A DNA stretch of 64,000 bases. Source: Symbiodinium natans (taxonomy: Eukaryota > Sar > Dinophyceae > Suessiales > Symbiodiniaceae). Within the stretch, counting starts at the first letter, position 1; each line of letters opens with the position of its first letter. Under the pieces are notes generated by a model. That model worked only from the letters and a program-made list of their open reading frames with translations, was not told where the DNA came from and ran no database searches. Below are positions 9,191 through 18,391 of the stretch, piece by piece. The position numbers and the translations under genes were made by a program. The DNA is taken from NCBI GenBank assembly GCA_905221605.1, contig CAJNDS010002305.1, positions 441,620-505,619 of the forward strand, written 5' to 3'.

Positions 9191-9279
9191 TTTCCGAGAG
9201 GCTTGTGAGTCCAAGCCCAATGCAGGCTAGTCGGCTGGTGGTTTGGTGTTTGGGGGTGCAATGGGGTGCCCGCTTCAAG

Positions 9280-9374
9280 AAACCTACTATTACAAGCAGC
9301 TATACCAGTTTGCTGGTCAAAAGTCCCACAAACGCTCACTTTGGGCGTTTGGACCGGATACATGTGCAAACTAA
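9280..9374 (+). CDS. Unidentified exon
   Basis: CGCTTCAAG acceptor, then TYYYKQLYQFAGQKSHKRSL, WAFGPDTCAN and a TAA; GTGCAA just before the stop could be the donor. Aromatic-rich and clearly biased, family unknown. Confidence 0.5.
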
Positions 9375-9411
9375 GTGCAAGCTAAGTGCAAGCTAAGGAA
9401 GAATGGTGCAG

Positions 9412-9508
9412 TCGAGAGGCAGGTCGTGCGCACATCGCCATGGATGTGACTCAGTCCTACAAGAACAACGTTTCATTCATTTCACTTTGTTCCCGAATTG
9501 CCCTATAA
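9412..9508 (+). CDS. Unidentified terminal exon, possible gene end
   Basis: GGTGCAG acceptor; reads AGRAHIAMDVTQSYKNNVSF, ISLCSRIAL and a TAA at 9506. Likely the C-terminus of the upstream gene. Confidence 0.5.
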
Positions 9509-9836
9509 ACAGGAAGGGGCTGCGCTCTATTTTTTTCCCCATGTTTTTTCTTGATTCTCCACTGCCCTTGCCATTGGACCATTCCCCCGCCCCGTGCCGG
9601 CGAAGCCGGCATATTCCTCGGTTTTGTCGCCACCCTCCCCCCCTTGGGCTACCCCCAACTATCCATCCACATTCCAGTCTAGCGCGATGCTACTTCCCCG
9701 CCCGCCGCACCCACACGCACCTACGTAGCCCTACACTCACCCACCCTGACCCGAACCCACAGGCTTTACAGGAGTTCCTGGTTCGTGTCCTGGTTCAAGG
9801 TTGAGAGCGCGGGGAAAGGGAAAGCCTGGTTCTAAG
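9509..9836. other. Probable intergenic or UTR stretch
   Basis: C-rich, pyrimidine-biased sequence between a probable stop (9508) and a probable start (9837). No telomere-type repeats and no convincing exon. Confidence 0.4.
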
Positions 9837-9976
9837 ATGAATTGCCCCAAGAAATCCCGACAAGCAATCCAAAGGCCCAGAAAGTACCACGCACCCGACA
9901 ACGCAACCAGCGCAGCCAGCGCAAAGCCTCTGCGCAGCCCGCGATCTCCTAGTAAAAGGAAACCTGCACTGGAGGG
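9837..9976 (+). CDS. Possible first exon, basic N-terminus
   Basis: ATG preceded by TTCTAAG; reads MNCPKKSRQAIQRPRKYHAP and onward, rich in Lys, Arg, Ser and Ala, to CTGGAGG|GTCGG at an F4 element. Composition suggests a nuclear or disordered N-terminus. The ATG could instead be internal, because AAG just before it can act as an acceptor. Confidence 0.5.
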
Positions 9977-10062
9977 GTCGGAATAATTACTAGTATTCCC
10001 TTATGGCCCCTTTATAAATCTCCCCAAAAACCCTATTCTAATTATAAAGGCTCCAAAAATAG
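9975..10062. mobile_element. Introner-like element, family F4 (copy 1)
   Basis: Begins GGGTCGGAATAATTAC and contains CCCCAAAAACCCTATTCTAAT. Related copies lie at 27658 (fragment) and 27758. GGAGG occurs on both flanks. GT lies at the left end. Confidence 0.65.
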
Positions 10063-10073
10063 AAACACCGGAG

Positions 10074-10186
10074 GCTGAACCATGTCTTCCTGGCCATCCA
10101 GTTCCACTCGGTGGACACGCCAGTATCGAGATCGAACTCTTTCTTCTCGACGGGAAGCAAACTTCCCAAGGGAGACGTTCCTCCAG
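10074..10186 (+). CDS. Unidentified exon
   Basis: Reads LNHVFLAIQFHSVDTPVSRS, NSFFSTGSKLPKGDVPP with GC-rich third positions. Acceptor CCGGAG, donor CCAG|GTGGGC. Phase fits the exon ending at 9976. A second frame (IEIELFLLDGK) is also open, so the frame is not certain. Confidence 0.5.
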
Positions 10187-10192
10187 GTGGGC

Positions 10193-10287
10193 CTGTTGGT
10201 TAGTAGGGAATGGGGGAATGAGGTACCCTGTATGCCTAAAAGGGTATAGAAAGGGCCCTAACTCCCTGATTTCCTGCTAACCAACAG
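10193..10287. mobile_element. Introner-like element, family F7 (copy 1)
   Basis: Inverted ends CTGTTGGTTAGTAGGGAATG and TTTCCTGCTAACCAACAG. AGGTGGG flanks both sides, and the left copy gives a GT donor. The second copy is at 58838. Confidence 0.75.
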
Positions 10288-10513
10288 TAAGGTGGGGGCT
10301 GTTGAGGGTTCAGCGCATTTAGAGTGCTCTCTGAGGTTTATGAGGTTGCGAGTCTTTCCCAGGTTTGGGGTTCGGGGGTCCACGTCTGGTCAGTTGGTAT
10401 GTCAGAGCAGTATGTCAGAGCATTTGAGTCTGAATGTTTGGCCTTAGCGGTTGCAGCGTTTTGAGGGTTTGTTCCTCGGATTTTGAGTTGGGGTTCGGAT
10501 GCATGCTAATGCA

Positions 10514-10612
10514 ACCCTAAACCCTAAACCCTAAACCCTAAACCCTAAACCCTAAACCCTAAACCCTAAACCCTAAACCCTAAACCCTAAACCCTAAACC
10601 CTAAACCCTAAA
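10514..10612 (-). repeat. C-rich telomere-type array, 14 units
   Basis: Perfect CCCTAAA array upstream of the exon at 10628. Confidence 0.95.
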
Positions 10613-10627
10613 CGCATGCAAAAACAG

Positions 10628-10748
10628 TGCGCACCACAATGGCGCCCAGGTCTCACATTGCTCTTCGAGCCGCGCCCGCACGCGGACAGCCAAAGTATCA
10701 ACAGCTTCTTCCGGGTGCTGCTCAATGTCCCTTACGAAGCTTCAGGGG
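10628..10748 (+). CDS. Exon between telomere-type arrays
   Basis: CAAAAACAG acceptor, then QWRPGLTLLFEPRPHADSQS, INSFFRVLLNVPYEAS, with the donor GTTAGGG made by the following G-rich array. C-rich array before, G-rich after. Family unknown. Confidence 0.6.
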
Positions 10749-10840
10749 GTTAGGGTTTTAGGGTTTTTAGGGTTTTTAGGGTTTTTAGGGCTTTTAGGGT
10801 TTTTAGGGTTTAGGGTTTAGGGATGTTTAGGGTTTAGGGT
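10749..10840 (+). repeat. Homogenised variant array (TTTTTAGGG)n
   Basis: Five or more units with extra T residues; a second locally amplified variant of the telomere unit. Confidence 0.85.
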
Positions 10841-11174
10841 CAAGTGCTTTGAATTGAGGCTGGGCTTCGATAAGGCATGGTTCTGATATCGCCTTCTTGG
10901 AGCAGTTGCTTGCTAGTTTGGGCGTTTTTTTTTTCTTTTTTGCGGTTGTTGCTGTGGAAGTTAGGCAGGCACAAGCCGTTCGGGTCCAAAATCTAGTGGC
11001 TTGTTATAGAGAATAAGAGGCAGTTTATGAAAAGTCTCCCATGCCATTGGTTTACGCGTACAGCTTTTTTTCACTATAAAGTCGGGATCAAGGGTTGGGA
11101 TGTGAAGTCTGCATCTAGGTCATGCGCTTTCAGTTTTTGGGACCCTAAACCCTAAACGCTAAACCCTAAACCAG

Positions 11175-11250
11175 TGCTGCTAAGGCTATCCGCAAAAGCT
11201 TCCAGGACAAGTTCGACCACGGTCTCGTCGGAAGTCAGGCTTTGTATGGT
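11175..11250 (+). CDS. Unidentified exon before an F6 element
   Basis: AAACCAG acceptor, then AAKAIRKSFQDKFDHGLVGS, QALYG up to the F6 element. Confidence 0.5.
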
Positions 11251-11409
11251 CTATACTACATCCCCCTTGTTTTTTTTTTTTTTTTTATATAAATTTTGTT
11301 TATATAAAACCCTCTATTTTTGTTTATATAAAACCCTTAATTTTTGTTTATATAAAACCCAAGAGGATATTTAAGATAGTGCTTTTTTAAGGTTCTAAGG
11401 GGAGTGTAG
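11251..11409. mobile_element. Introner-like element, family F6 (copy 2)
   Basis: CTATACTACATCCCCCTT at the left and AAGGGGAGTGTAG at the right, with three internal copies of a 26-bp TTTTTGTTTATATAAAACCC unit. Confidence 0.75.
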
Positions 11410-11569
11410 GGTTTAGGTTCGTAGCATTTCTTCGGATGCAGGCAGGCAGTAATAGTCTCTTTCCACTCGGATGCAAGATTGCAAGAGGGGAGTAGGATGG
11501 GTCTCTGTGGTTGAAATAACTCGGACCCAGCTCACTCACGAACATGACGGAAAGCAGTGGGTTGAACAA

Positions 11570-12340
11570 GTTTGTGCATTCTAGCGGCGTGTCTTCTGGT
11601 GAATACTTTACATGACCTGTTGAGGTGACTTAAAAAGCGAAAGATCCATGAAAGAAGAGAGTACTCCACACGACTTACGCTTCAGATTGGGTGAGCTGCC
11701 CGCAAGCCGAACAAGTAGAGCTCAAAACCTGCAGTCCAGCATTACTACTGACGAAGTACTGACTTGTTGTCCGCACTAGTCAACAATCTTGCTTCGCTTC
11801 TCACATGGAAGTGAGCTTCAGATCTCGCAAGAAGAACCCAGCCACTGTGGAGCCACTAGCTGAAGCCACCAATCTTCAATAGGCATACACACATCATCAC
11901 ACATCTTGATATGAATTAGTTTCGGCGCGAAATAAAGGAACACTCAACGCAGCGAGTGCCGATGCGATGCACCAATTTTGCATCTAGACTGACCCGGGCC
12001 CCCCAGGCAGAAGAGCACTCGCCAACCCAATCCGACAAGATGTAGCAGTCGCACTTTCTCGCAGCTGGATGCCGTTCTAGCAACGTTCGACGGGGAACAA
12101 GGCCAACCAACACGAGACCCACATAGCATGGTACACTATCACCCCAGCAGTCCGTTGATTGTTGAAAGACGTGCTTGGCTTTTCAGTGAGGCACGAAGCT
12201 GATTGCCTTCGCGGTTGGTTGGCTCAGCTTTTTTTCAATGGCTTGGGGGGACCCAAATATCACAACGCAACGCAACAGCAAGATACAGCGAGTGTGTTTT
12301 GTGTGTTTGACTCAGGGTTTTTTCACACGAACGTTCCCGC
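11570..12340. other. Stretch without a supported gene
   Basis: Mixed-composition sequence without telomere-type arrays or clear exons. Short ORFs exist on both strands, but none has good boundaries. Confidence 0.35.
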
Positions 12341-12450
12341 TTGAAGTTTCCAATCCGTGCAAAGCGACCGAAATCCTTGGTCCCCCTGTGGTTGCCCTGC
12401 AAAAGATCTGTTATGCCTGTTTTGATCCCCGCAGAGACCTCGCCTCTGGG
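12341..12450 (+). CDS. Possible exon
   Basis: Open frame VSNPCKATEILGPPVVALQK, ICYACFDPRRDLASG running into a C-rich telomere-type array. No clear donor; weak. Confidence 0.3.
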
Positions 12451-12577
12451 CCCTAAACCCTAAACCCTAAACCCTAAACCCTAAACCCTAAACCCTAAAC
12501 CCTAAACCCTAAACCCTAAACCCTAAACCCTAAACCCTAAACCCTAAACCCTAAACCCTAAACCCTAAACCCTAAAC
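12451..12577 (-). repeat. C-rich telomere-type array, 18 units
   Basis: Perfect CCCTAAA array. Confidence 0.95.
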
Positions 12578-12583
12578 CACCAG

Positions 12584-12676
12584 GCCTATAGCTGGCTCAT
12601 GGCAGCCGTGGACGAGGCCACAGACTGCGCGACGCAGGAGCTCAACTCGCGGCAGGCTGGCGAGAGGGCCCCTCTC
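12584..12676 (+). CDS. Exon between telomere-type arrays, possibly exchanger tail
   Basis: ACCACCAG acceptor, then AYSWLMAAVDEATDCATQEL, N..., closing with TAG at 12677 inside TCTCTAGGGTTTAGG. The pattern (aromatic-W, then VDEAxD) resembles the cytoplasmic region after the membrane domain of SOS1-type exchangers. It lies 8 kb from the exchanger exons, so the link is speculative. Confidence 0.45.
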
Positions 12677-12678
12677 TA

Positions 12679-12775
12679 GGGTTTAGGGTAGGGTTGAGGG
12701 TTTAGGGTTTAGGGTTGAGGGTTTAGGGTTTAGAGTTTAGGGTTTAGGGTTTAGGGTTTAGGGTTTAGGGTTTAG
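12679..12775 (+). repeat. G-rich telomere-type array
   Basis: TTTAGGG with TTGAGGG variants, directly after the exon at 12584. Confidence 0.9.
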
Positions 12776-12811
12776 GCCCCCCCCCAGGGTCATGGTCTTG
12801 GTGTTAGCAGG

Positions 12812-12898
12812 TGCTTTGTGAAAGGGCTCCTTCTTTCAAAGTTGGCTCGTGCCATGATGCCAAGGTTGATGACTGGGCTTTGGAGTACTATACTTTAA
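12812..12898 (+). CDS. Possible terminal exon
   Basis: TGTTAGCAG acceptor; reads CFVKGLLLSKLARAMMPRLM, TGLWSTIL and a TAA. Composition is plausible; no family. Confidence 0.35.
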   Translation, partial: CFVKGLLLSKLARAMMPRLMTGLWSTIL

Positions 12899-13074
12899 CA
12901 CTTTTTTTGGTTTTTGGGTTCCCGTTATAGCTACTTATACCTAAAAAGTATATACTTTTTTTTCTGGGTCTACTCCAGAGGTAGGATGAAGTTCCTGTTG
13001 TTCAACCTGGTGTTGGCAAGCTTTGGGGGTTTAGGGTTTAGGGTTTCGGGTTTGGGGTTTGGGGTTTAGGGTTG

Positions 13075-13164
13075 CTATATTCCCCTTGGGAGTTTTTTGA
13101 TAATATAAAACCCAAGAGGATATTAAAAATGATGTTCTTATTAAGGTTCCACCGGGAGTATATG
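13075..13164. mobile_element. Family F6 element (copy 3, degraded)
   Basis: CTATATTCCCCTTGGG, AAAACCCAAGAGGATATT and GGGAGTATAT match F6; the right end is altered. Confidence 0.65.
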
Positions 13165-13641
13165 TTCAATTATCCTGAACATTTAGATGTTCAGCTTCAA
13201 GTGGATGTTTGGAAGACGTTTTGTCAAGAACATTGGGGCTCAGCGCAGCTTGTAGCACTTGTAGCATAGTGTGTGGAGGTAGGGCTTGCAGGCCTGCAGC
13301 CATAGAATGAGCAAGATGCCGATTGATGCGCCTTTATGCCTTCAGGTAGGGATGTGTGAAGTTGCTTGGTTTTCCCTCCTTACACTAGTCAGCACTTCCT
13401 TCACTCTACATCTTGCTGGATAGTCCGCAAGTGTGAAAGCGTTGTGTTGCTGGAATGCGACCCTTGTCAGGGAAGTTGCGCTCGTTTCCGAGGGTTGTGG
13501 CACGCACAATTGTGTGTAGACTTGCGGATTAAAGAGATGTTTTCTAACAACCTGCACCCTTTTGATGTTGGCGTTCTCCCGGAAGAGCAAACTTCCGCAA
13601 GCTTTCGGGGTGGGCTTTTGACGTGTTGAGGGGTCGGGGTT

Positions 13642-13980
13642 CGAATTTTGTTTCCCACGGTATGTGTGGATTTGCTGGAGGTAACTCTGCTTGAGGTTAC
13701 TCCAGCAGAATTGCGTATTGTCAAGAAAAAACGCCGAAGCCCCAGAGAGTTTGTTGCTCAGATCATGTACGCCCCAAGCAAAAAGCGAGCCGAGCCAAGC
13801 CGCACTGCGGAGAAAAAACGAACTCTCCCCCCAACCGCGCGCCATCGGAAGGTGGAAGATTTCATGGATGAGGAGATGAAGGCCGTGCATGCGAAGGCTG
13901 GTAGGAGCCTGCTACCGGCCTGCATGAAAGATGTTGGCAAATTGAGGCCCAATTTCAAACATGGGCTTTCTCATTTCGAG
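13642..13980 (+). CDS. Unidentified exon, basic
   Basis: Open frame ending exactly at TTTCGAG|GTAAGTC, a consensus donor. Contains LEVTLLEVTPAELRIVKKKR and KVEDFMDEEMKAVHAKAGRS. Lys/Arg-rich and probably nuclear or disordered. The 5' boundary is uncertain; an acceptor at TACTCCAGCAG (13709) is an alternative. Confidence 0.55.
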
Positions 13981-14341
13981 GTAAGTCAGCACAAGAGTTG
14001 GAGATTGTTTTGTTGAGGGCTTCCGCTTGAGTTTACCCTGGATTGGTTTGGATTTTGGAGCTGTTCTTGCTCACAAAAAGCCTCAACGCTGCAAGCAGCA
14101 GAGGCTTCTGGACATCTTGCAGCCCATCCTGATCGAGTACTTGTGCCTTCAGACGCTTTGGAATTCCAAAATTATTATTCTTATTTTTATCATTATCTCT
14201 TTTTCCCCATTGACGGGCCATGGGTATCAAAAATCAGCTAGGGACTGAAGGTGGCAAGGAAGGAAGTAAGGCAACCCCAAATCTAATGCGGAGCATTGTA
14301 GCAAACTAGACCCTAAATTCTGTAAAGGACACGCTTTTGAG

Positions 14342-14757
14342 GCAACCCTACACCCACTGAACACAGAAAATTCGTTTACACCGAAGGCATTCATGAGCAA
14401 AAGCAACTTTTACTTGGGTGGGGGGTACTAGCTGCGGCCGGCCCCGCCAACCCACCGCCGTCTCTGAAGAAGCCACGCCAAGCCCGAGCAAGATTTGAGA
14501 GCGCTTTTCCCGAAACAGTGCTTGCGCCATGGTCTTCGTACATTCACTGTGAGGCCATCCGTGCAGGGCGCACGCATGCACAGGAGATCGCTGTTCCGCG
14601 TGCCCTGAGACGCTTTACCTGGCCACAATGCGCATCAAAAACATCGAACCACGAACCTCTCGTTTTGCACGTGCCCGAGACCCTCTCGCCGGCAGACCCA
14701 TCCAACATGAAGGGAGACAAACATTCCCTGGTACAAGTAGAGGAAAAATGTTTTTGA
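14342..14757 (+). CDS. Unidentified open stretch, about 138 codons
   Basis: Continuous frame containing KKPRQARARFESAFPETVLA and LHVPETLSPADPSNMKGDKH to a TGA at 14755. Two minus-strand frames are also open over the first half, so strand is not secure. Confidence 0.35.
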
Positions 14758-14970
14758 TGCTGTTGACCCTTTGCCCCCCCCCATATCGAACTCTTCGTTT
14801 TTTAGCCTGATGTTCAGGATGGGGACCGGGCGCAATTATTTGTGGACGCTTGGGGCGGGTCGGAAGTCAAACTTTTCGAGCCCCTGCAGATTTTGTAGCA
14901 GGAAGCTGTAGAAGAGTATGGCGCTTTGAGCGGCGCGTTGCTTTTTCTTAGCCCTCTCGGGTCCTTAAAG

Positions 14971-15087
14971 GAACGACGAACCAAGGAAATACGTCGGCCA
15001 CAGCACCATACTGGATCGCGTGGCCGAAAAGGTCTCCGCAGCCAAGGCGTTCGCTTACCACACTGCCAAGGCAAAGGTTGAAACACT
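14971..15087 (+). CDS. Exon upstream of an F2 introner
   Basis: CCTTAAAG acceptor; reads NDEPRKYVGHSTILDRVAEK, VSAAKAFAYHTAKAKVET, then ACACT|GTGGC. Ends in phase 2, which the exon at 15200 completes. Alanine- and charge-rich, probably helical; family unknown. Confidence 0.65.
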
Positions 15088-15199
15088 GTGGCTTGGTAGT
15101 AGAGTAAGATAACCTTTAACCTTTTTGGGCACGCCACTACCTCTATTTATCCTTTCTGGGGTACTAAATCCCTGTTTTCTAGGCCACTGGGCAACTAAG
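15088..15199 (+). mobile_element. Family F2 introner forming a complete GT-AG intron
   Basis: 112 bp starting GTGGCTTGGTAGTAG and ending CAACTAAG. The GTGG at the left recurs immediately after the right end (GTGGGC), so one duplication copy gives the donor and the element end gives the acceptor. Removal joins CT to G TGG GCC and yields KVETL-WAFIETHEE in frame. A second copy is at 19188. Confidence 0.7.
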
Positions 15200-15791
15200 G
15201 TGGGCCTTCATCGAGACACACGAGGAACTGCTGGGGACTTCGGTTTCCATCGAACCTCGAGTCGTTGGAATGTTGAGGGTGCTGATGTTGAACATCTCAG
15301 GGTATTTTCGTGATGGCCTGCAGGGCTTCGGGTTTCTTGAGTTTAGTAATAATAGTAATAATAGTAATAATAGTAATAATAGTAATAATAGTAATAATAG
15401 TAATAATAGTAATAATAGTAATAATAGTAATAATAGTAATAATAGTAATAATAGTAATAATAGTAAAAATAGTAATAATAGTAATAATGGTAATAATGGT
15501 AATAATAGAACTAATAGTAATAATAATAGTAATAATAGTAATAATAGTACTAATAGTAATAATAGTACTAATCGTAATAATAGTACTAATCGTAATAATA
15601 ATCATGCGGAATCGTGTCATCCCAAGGAACGATACCCAGCCCTCGTGGAGTGCATCAACCGAGTCATCGCCACCGCCCGCGCGGACCTGGTCATCCTGGC
15701 AGAGACGATGCCCCTACGATTTTTCTTCAGCAAGCATGGGATGGCACTGCGGATCATCCTGCCCCTTGGCCATCTACATAGAGTCTTATGA
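15200..15791 (+). CDS. Exon with an in-frame Ser-Asn-Asn tract
   Basis: Reads WAFIETHEELLGTSVSIEPR, VVGMLRVLMLNISGYFRD, then about 85 residues of SNN repeats encoded by (AATAGTAAT)n. In the same frame it continues with KERYPALVECINRVIATARA, DLVILAETMPLRFFFSKHG to a TGA at 15789. Coding character on both sides in one frame suggests the repeat is translated, though a repeat-filled intron of compatible length is possible. Family unknown. Confidence 0.5.
15344..15606. repeat. (AATAGTAAT)n trinucleotide tract
   Basis: AAT/AGT trinucleotides with scattered point changes, increasing toward the right end. Confidence 0.95.
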
Positions 15792-15850
15792 CTATTATTA
15801 CTACTATTACTGTTATTGCTATTGTTGCTACTATCGTAATAACAACAACA

Positions 15851-15927
<77 letters not shown>

Positions 15928-15944
15928 TTCTACTTCTACTACTG

Positions 15945-16008
<64 letters not shown>

Positions 16009-16025
16009 TTCTACTACTGCTACTG

Positions 16026-16091
<66 letters not shown>

Positions 16092-16360
16092 TTACTATTA
16101 CTATTACTATTACTATGATTACTATTATTACTATTATTACTATTATTTCTATTATTATTATTACTATTATTACTATTATTACTATTATTACTATTATTAC
16201 TATTATTACTATTATTATTGTTACTATTATTATTGTTACTATTATTACAATTATTACAATGATTACTATTATTCACATTATTATTCTTATTACTATTATT
16301 ACTACTATTATTATTTTTACTATTATTACTATTATTACTATTATTTCTATTATTTCATAC
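15789..16360. repeat. (TAC/TAT)n trinucleotide tract, about 570 bp
   Basis: Left half (TAC)n with TTC and TGC interruptions, right half (TATTAC)n. All three frames are open, giving only homopolymer ORFs. Confidence 0.95.
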
Positions 16361-16371
16361 TGTACCTGCAT

Positions 16372-16438
16372 GGGCTATGATACCCTACAGCCCCTTAAAA
16401 GGCCCTCTATAGGGTTGGTTGGGGGGATGATATAAGGC
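16372..16438. mobile_element. Family F8 element
   Basis: TGATACCCTACAGCCCCTT and TATAGGGTTGGTTGGGG, ending GATATAAGGCC, as at 8088. Confidence 0.55.
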
Positions 16439-16564
16439 CAAATGGTCCATGCTGGTAGGGCTTTGGGGGGGAGCTCATATGTCTTCACTCTGCAAGGCGT
16501 TTCTGGTAAGTTAAGTGGTTCAAGCTGTTTTGCCATGATTCCAGCGAGGCGGGATAACTACGAC

Positions 16565-16697
16565 TTGCTTAAGAACCTCCTCCCCCCCCCCCCCCCCCCC
16601 CCCCCACCCCAAAAACAAATAAACAAAAACAATCCTCCTTATAAGGGCAATAAAGGGATGTTCATTTTTTGGGGGGGAGTTCTGAAGCAAATAGTAG
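16565..16697. mobile_element. Introner-like element, family F10 (copy 2)
   Basis: TTGCTTAAGAACC with a poly-C run on the left and GAGTTCTGAAGCAAATAGTAG on the right; same ends as at 7407. Confidence 0.7.
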
Positions 16698-16818
16698 AGA
16701 AGCAAACAACCCAGGCACAATCGCGTGACTCAGCTGTCCCGTGCCGCCAGCAAGGGCTGGATTACAGATCAAGAAGCTCCCTTGCAACTTGGGAGATTTT
16801 TTGGGATGTTCCTAAACT
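16698..16818 (+). CDS. Exon after an F10 element
   Basis: Begins at the element's TAGTAG end. The most coding-like frame reads NRVTQLSRAASKGWITDQEA, PLQLGRFFGMFLN, up to T|GTCAGT at an F11 element. Its end phase does not match the next exon as drawn, so one boundary is wrong. Confidence 0.45.
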
Positions 16819-16863
16819 GTCAGTCCGTAGTCGGGATTATGGGACTCTTAGTATAAGGGGTAG
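16819..16863. mobile_element. Family F11 element (copy 1)
   Basis: CAGTCCGTAGTCGGGATTATGGGAC to CTTAGTATAAGGGG, sharing both ends with the copy at 28925. Confidence 0.55.
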
Positions 16864-16948
16864 CCTCCCAAGAGGTTTTGCCCAAGCCGAGCAAGTCCAA
16901 ACCCAAAGTCCCTTCTCAAGTCAACTCAGGAAGCAGAAGTACTAATTG
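16864..16948 (+). CDS. Exon between F11 and F1 elements
   Basis: GGGGTAG acceptor; the frame FCPSRASPNPKSLLKSTQEA, EVLI ends in phase 1 at ATTG|GTGAC and joins the next exon in phase. Confidence 0.5.
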
Positions 16949-17064
16949 GTGACTTGGTAGCTGACTGGTGCCCTTTTGCCCTTTTTGGGTTCTGGGTTCC
17001 CTTCTAAAAACGAGCAACCCCAAAAAGGGTACCCTTATTATGAGATGGTTCCTCGGCTACCAAG
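16949..17064 (+). mobile_element. Family F1 introner forming a GT-AG intron (copy 2)
   Basis: GTGACTTGGTAGC at the left and GGCTACCAAG at the right. GTGA on the left recurs as GTGAG right after the element, so the donor comes from a target duplication and the acceptor from the element. Removal gives ATTG+GTGAG in frame. Confidence 0.65.
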
Positions 17065-17260
17065 GTGAGCTTCAGACACGGATTAGAGAGGCCAACAACT
17101 TCTACCCCCGGAGCACTTACATTCGGCTGACCTGCTTCCGCCGCTGTGGGCCCAAGTTTGGGGCCCAGTTTCAGAAGAATGCCTGGGACGACTTCGACCT
17201 GACCTTGGAGCCCTCCTTCCACCAAAGCCCTTACGTGCCAGAAGAGGCCGACTACGGGTT
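17065..17260 (+). CDS. Well-supported exon, unidentified
   Basis: Frame reads ELQTRIREANNFYPRSTYIR, LTCFRRCGPKFGAQFQKNAW, DDFDLTLEPSFHQSPYVPEE with strong GC-ending codons. It starts exactly at the introner's CCAAG and ends at TACGG|GTTGGGTTTAGGG, where the donor is telomere-type. No family recognised; CFRRCGPKFG is a distinctive motif. Confidence 0.7.
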
Positions 17261-17401
17261 GGGTTTAGGGTTTAGGGTTTAGGGTTTAGGGTTTAGGGTT
17301 TAGGGTTTAGGGTTTAGGGTTTAGGGTTTAGGGTTTGGGGTTTGGGGTTCAGGGTTTAGGGTTTAGGGTTTAGGGTTTAGGGTTTAGGGTTTAGGGTTTA
17401 G
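17261..17401 (+). repeat. G-rich telomere-type array, candidate whole intron
   Basis: 141 bp starting GTTGGGTTTAGGG and ending TTTAG with no other sequence. The downstream frame is open, but the joined phase is ambiguous. Confidence 0.6.
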
Positions 17402-17776
17402 GAGGATTTGGGGGGGCAATTCGGACAAAGGGATCTTGCGCCCAAAACCGCACTAAGACTCCAGCGCAGCAAAAATGTTGAAAGAGAAATCGCGCGAGTC
17501 GTTCTGGGCCAAACTGACGCTCTGAACTCGCCTGGAATAGGTCGAACTCTCCAGTACTTCCAAAACGCAACAGCACCCCGAATCTGTGCAGGTGGCGGAG
17601 AGCCCCGACATCGCGGTCCCGGACAAAGTGTTCCCGCTTTGAGCCTGCAGCGCCTGGGCACAGCTCGTCAAATGTCAGGGCTCTATGTGTGCTGTGCTGC
17701 TCGCCTGCCGTTTTGGGCATGGGCATGTGACGGACATTCAAGGGTGTGTCTGCGGGCAAAGGATCGAAATCCTTGA
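17402..17776 (+). CDS. Open stretch after a telomeric array
   Basis: Frame opens at TTTAG|GAG: FGQRDLAPKTALRLQRSKNV and onward for about 124 codons. Long minus-strand frames overlap, so strand and exon limits are uncertain. Confidence 0.3.
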   Translation, partial: EDLGGQFGQRDLAPKTALRLQRSKNVEREIARVVLGQTDALNSPGIGRTLQYFQNATAPRICAGGGEPRHRGPGQSVPALSLQRLGTARQMSGLYVCCAARLPFWAWACDGHSRVCLRAKDRNP

Positions 17777-17939
17777 AGTGTATCAAGGGTGAAACTTGAA
17801 AAGTCCAAAGGGGGTGGAATAGAATTGGGAGAAGCAGGATGTCCTTACATGATCAAATATTGGTCTGGCCCCTTTTGGGGGCCCCAGCGGTTTTCACGCA
17901 TCTTCCAATGCGCAGACCTTTTGCCCCAGTGCAGAACAG

Positions 17940-18008
17940 GAGCTGCACCGGATATGTGGCAACTGCTTTATCATCTCTGCTTTTCCGGAATCTCGTCACA
18001 GAGCTTGG
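17940..18008 (+). CDS. Short Cys-containing exon
   Basis: GCAGAACAG acceptor; ELHRICGNCFIISAFPESRH, RAW in phase 0, donor GTTTAGGG from the following array. Confidence 0.5.
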
Positions 18009-18062
18009 GTTTAGGGATTAGGGACTAGGGTTTAGGGTTAGGGTTTCGGTTTTAGGTTTTAG
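18009..18062 (+). repeat. Degenerate G-rich telomere-type array, candidate whole intron
   Basis: 54 bp, GTTTAGGG to TTTTAG. The downstream frame is open in phase 0 for 39 codons (GLNARQTRHSQGPLLLTDLF), but an opposite-strand frame is open too. Confidence 0.5.
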
Positions 18063-18331
18063 GGTCTGAATGCAAGGCAAACAAGGCATTCACAAGGACC
18101 TCTACTGTTGACCGATCTTTTTTTGCATAATTTCCACACACCACCTGAGAGCGGGGTCGATTGCAAAATGCCCACCACCTAAAGCCTCGACCACAGCCAG
18201 AAATGAGCTCGGCCAACGTGCTGGTGCTAGTTTTCTTTCGTTGGGACAAGCAATCTGTTGCCTCATTACCCTAAACCCTAAACCCTAAACCCTTTGTGGC
18301 CCCGCCCTTGCCTTGAGAGATTTCCGTGCAG

Positions 18332-18391
18332 AGTTTAGTTTGCTGCTCGTGGTGGAGCCAATCGTAAGGGCAGCCTCCCTTCGACCCGAGC
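18332..18391 (+). CDS. Exon upstream of an F1 introner
   Basis: TTTCCGTGCAG acceptor; reads FSLLLVVEPIVRAASLRPE, ends phase 1 at GAGC|GTTCGT. Hydrophobic start. Confidence 0.6.

Noticed and set aside
15310-16435. Long ORFs of poly-Tyr, poly-Thr, Ile-Val repeats (up to 356 codons)
   Set aside because: They are translations of trinucleotide tracts, open in several frames on both strands, without coding flanks of their own.
17391-17786. 131-codon minus-strand ORF
   Set aside because: Its end lies in the telomere-type array and neighbouring good exons are all plus-strand; I kept the plus frame at low confidence instead.
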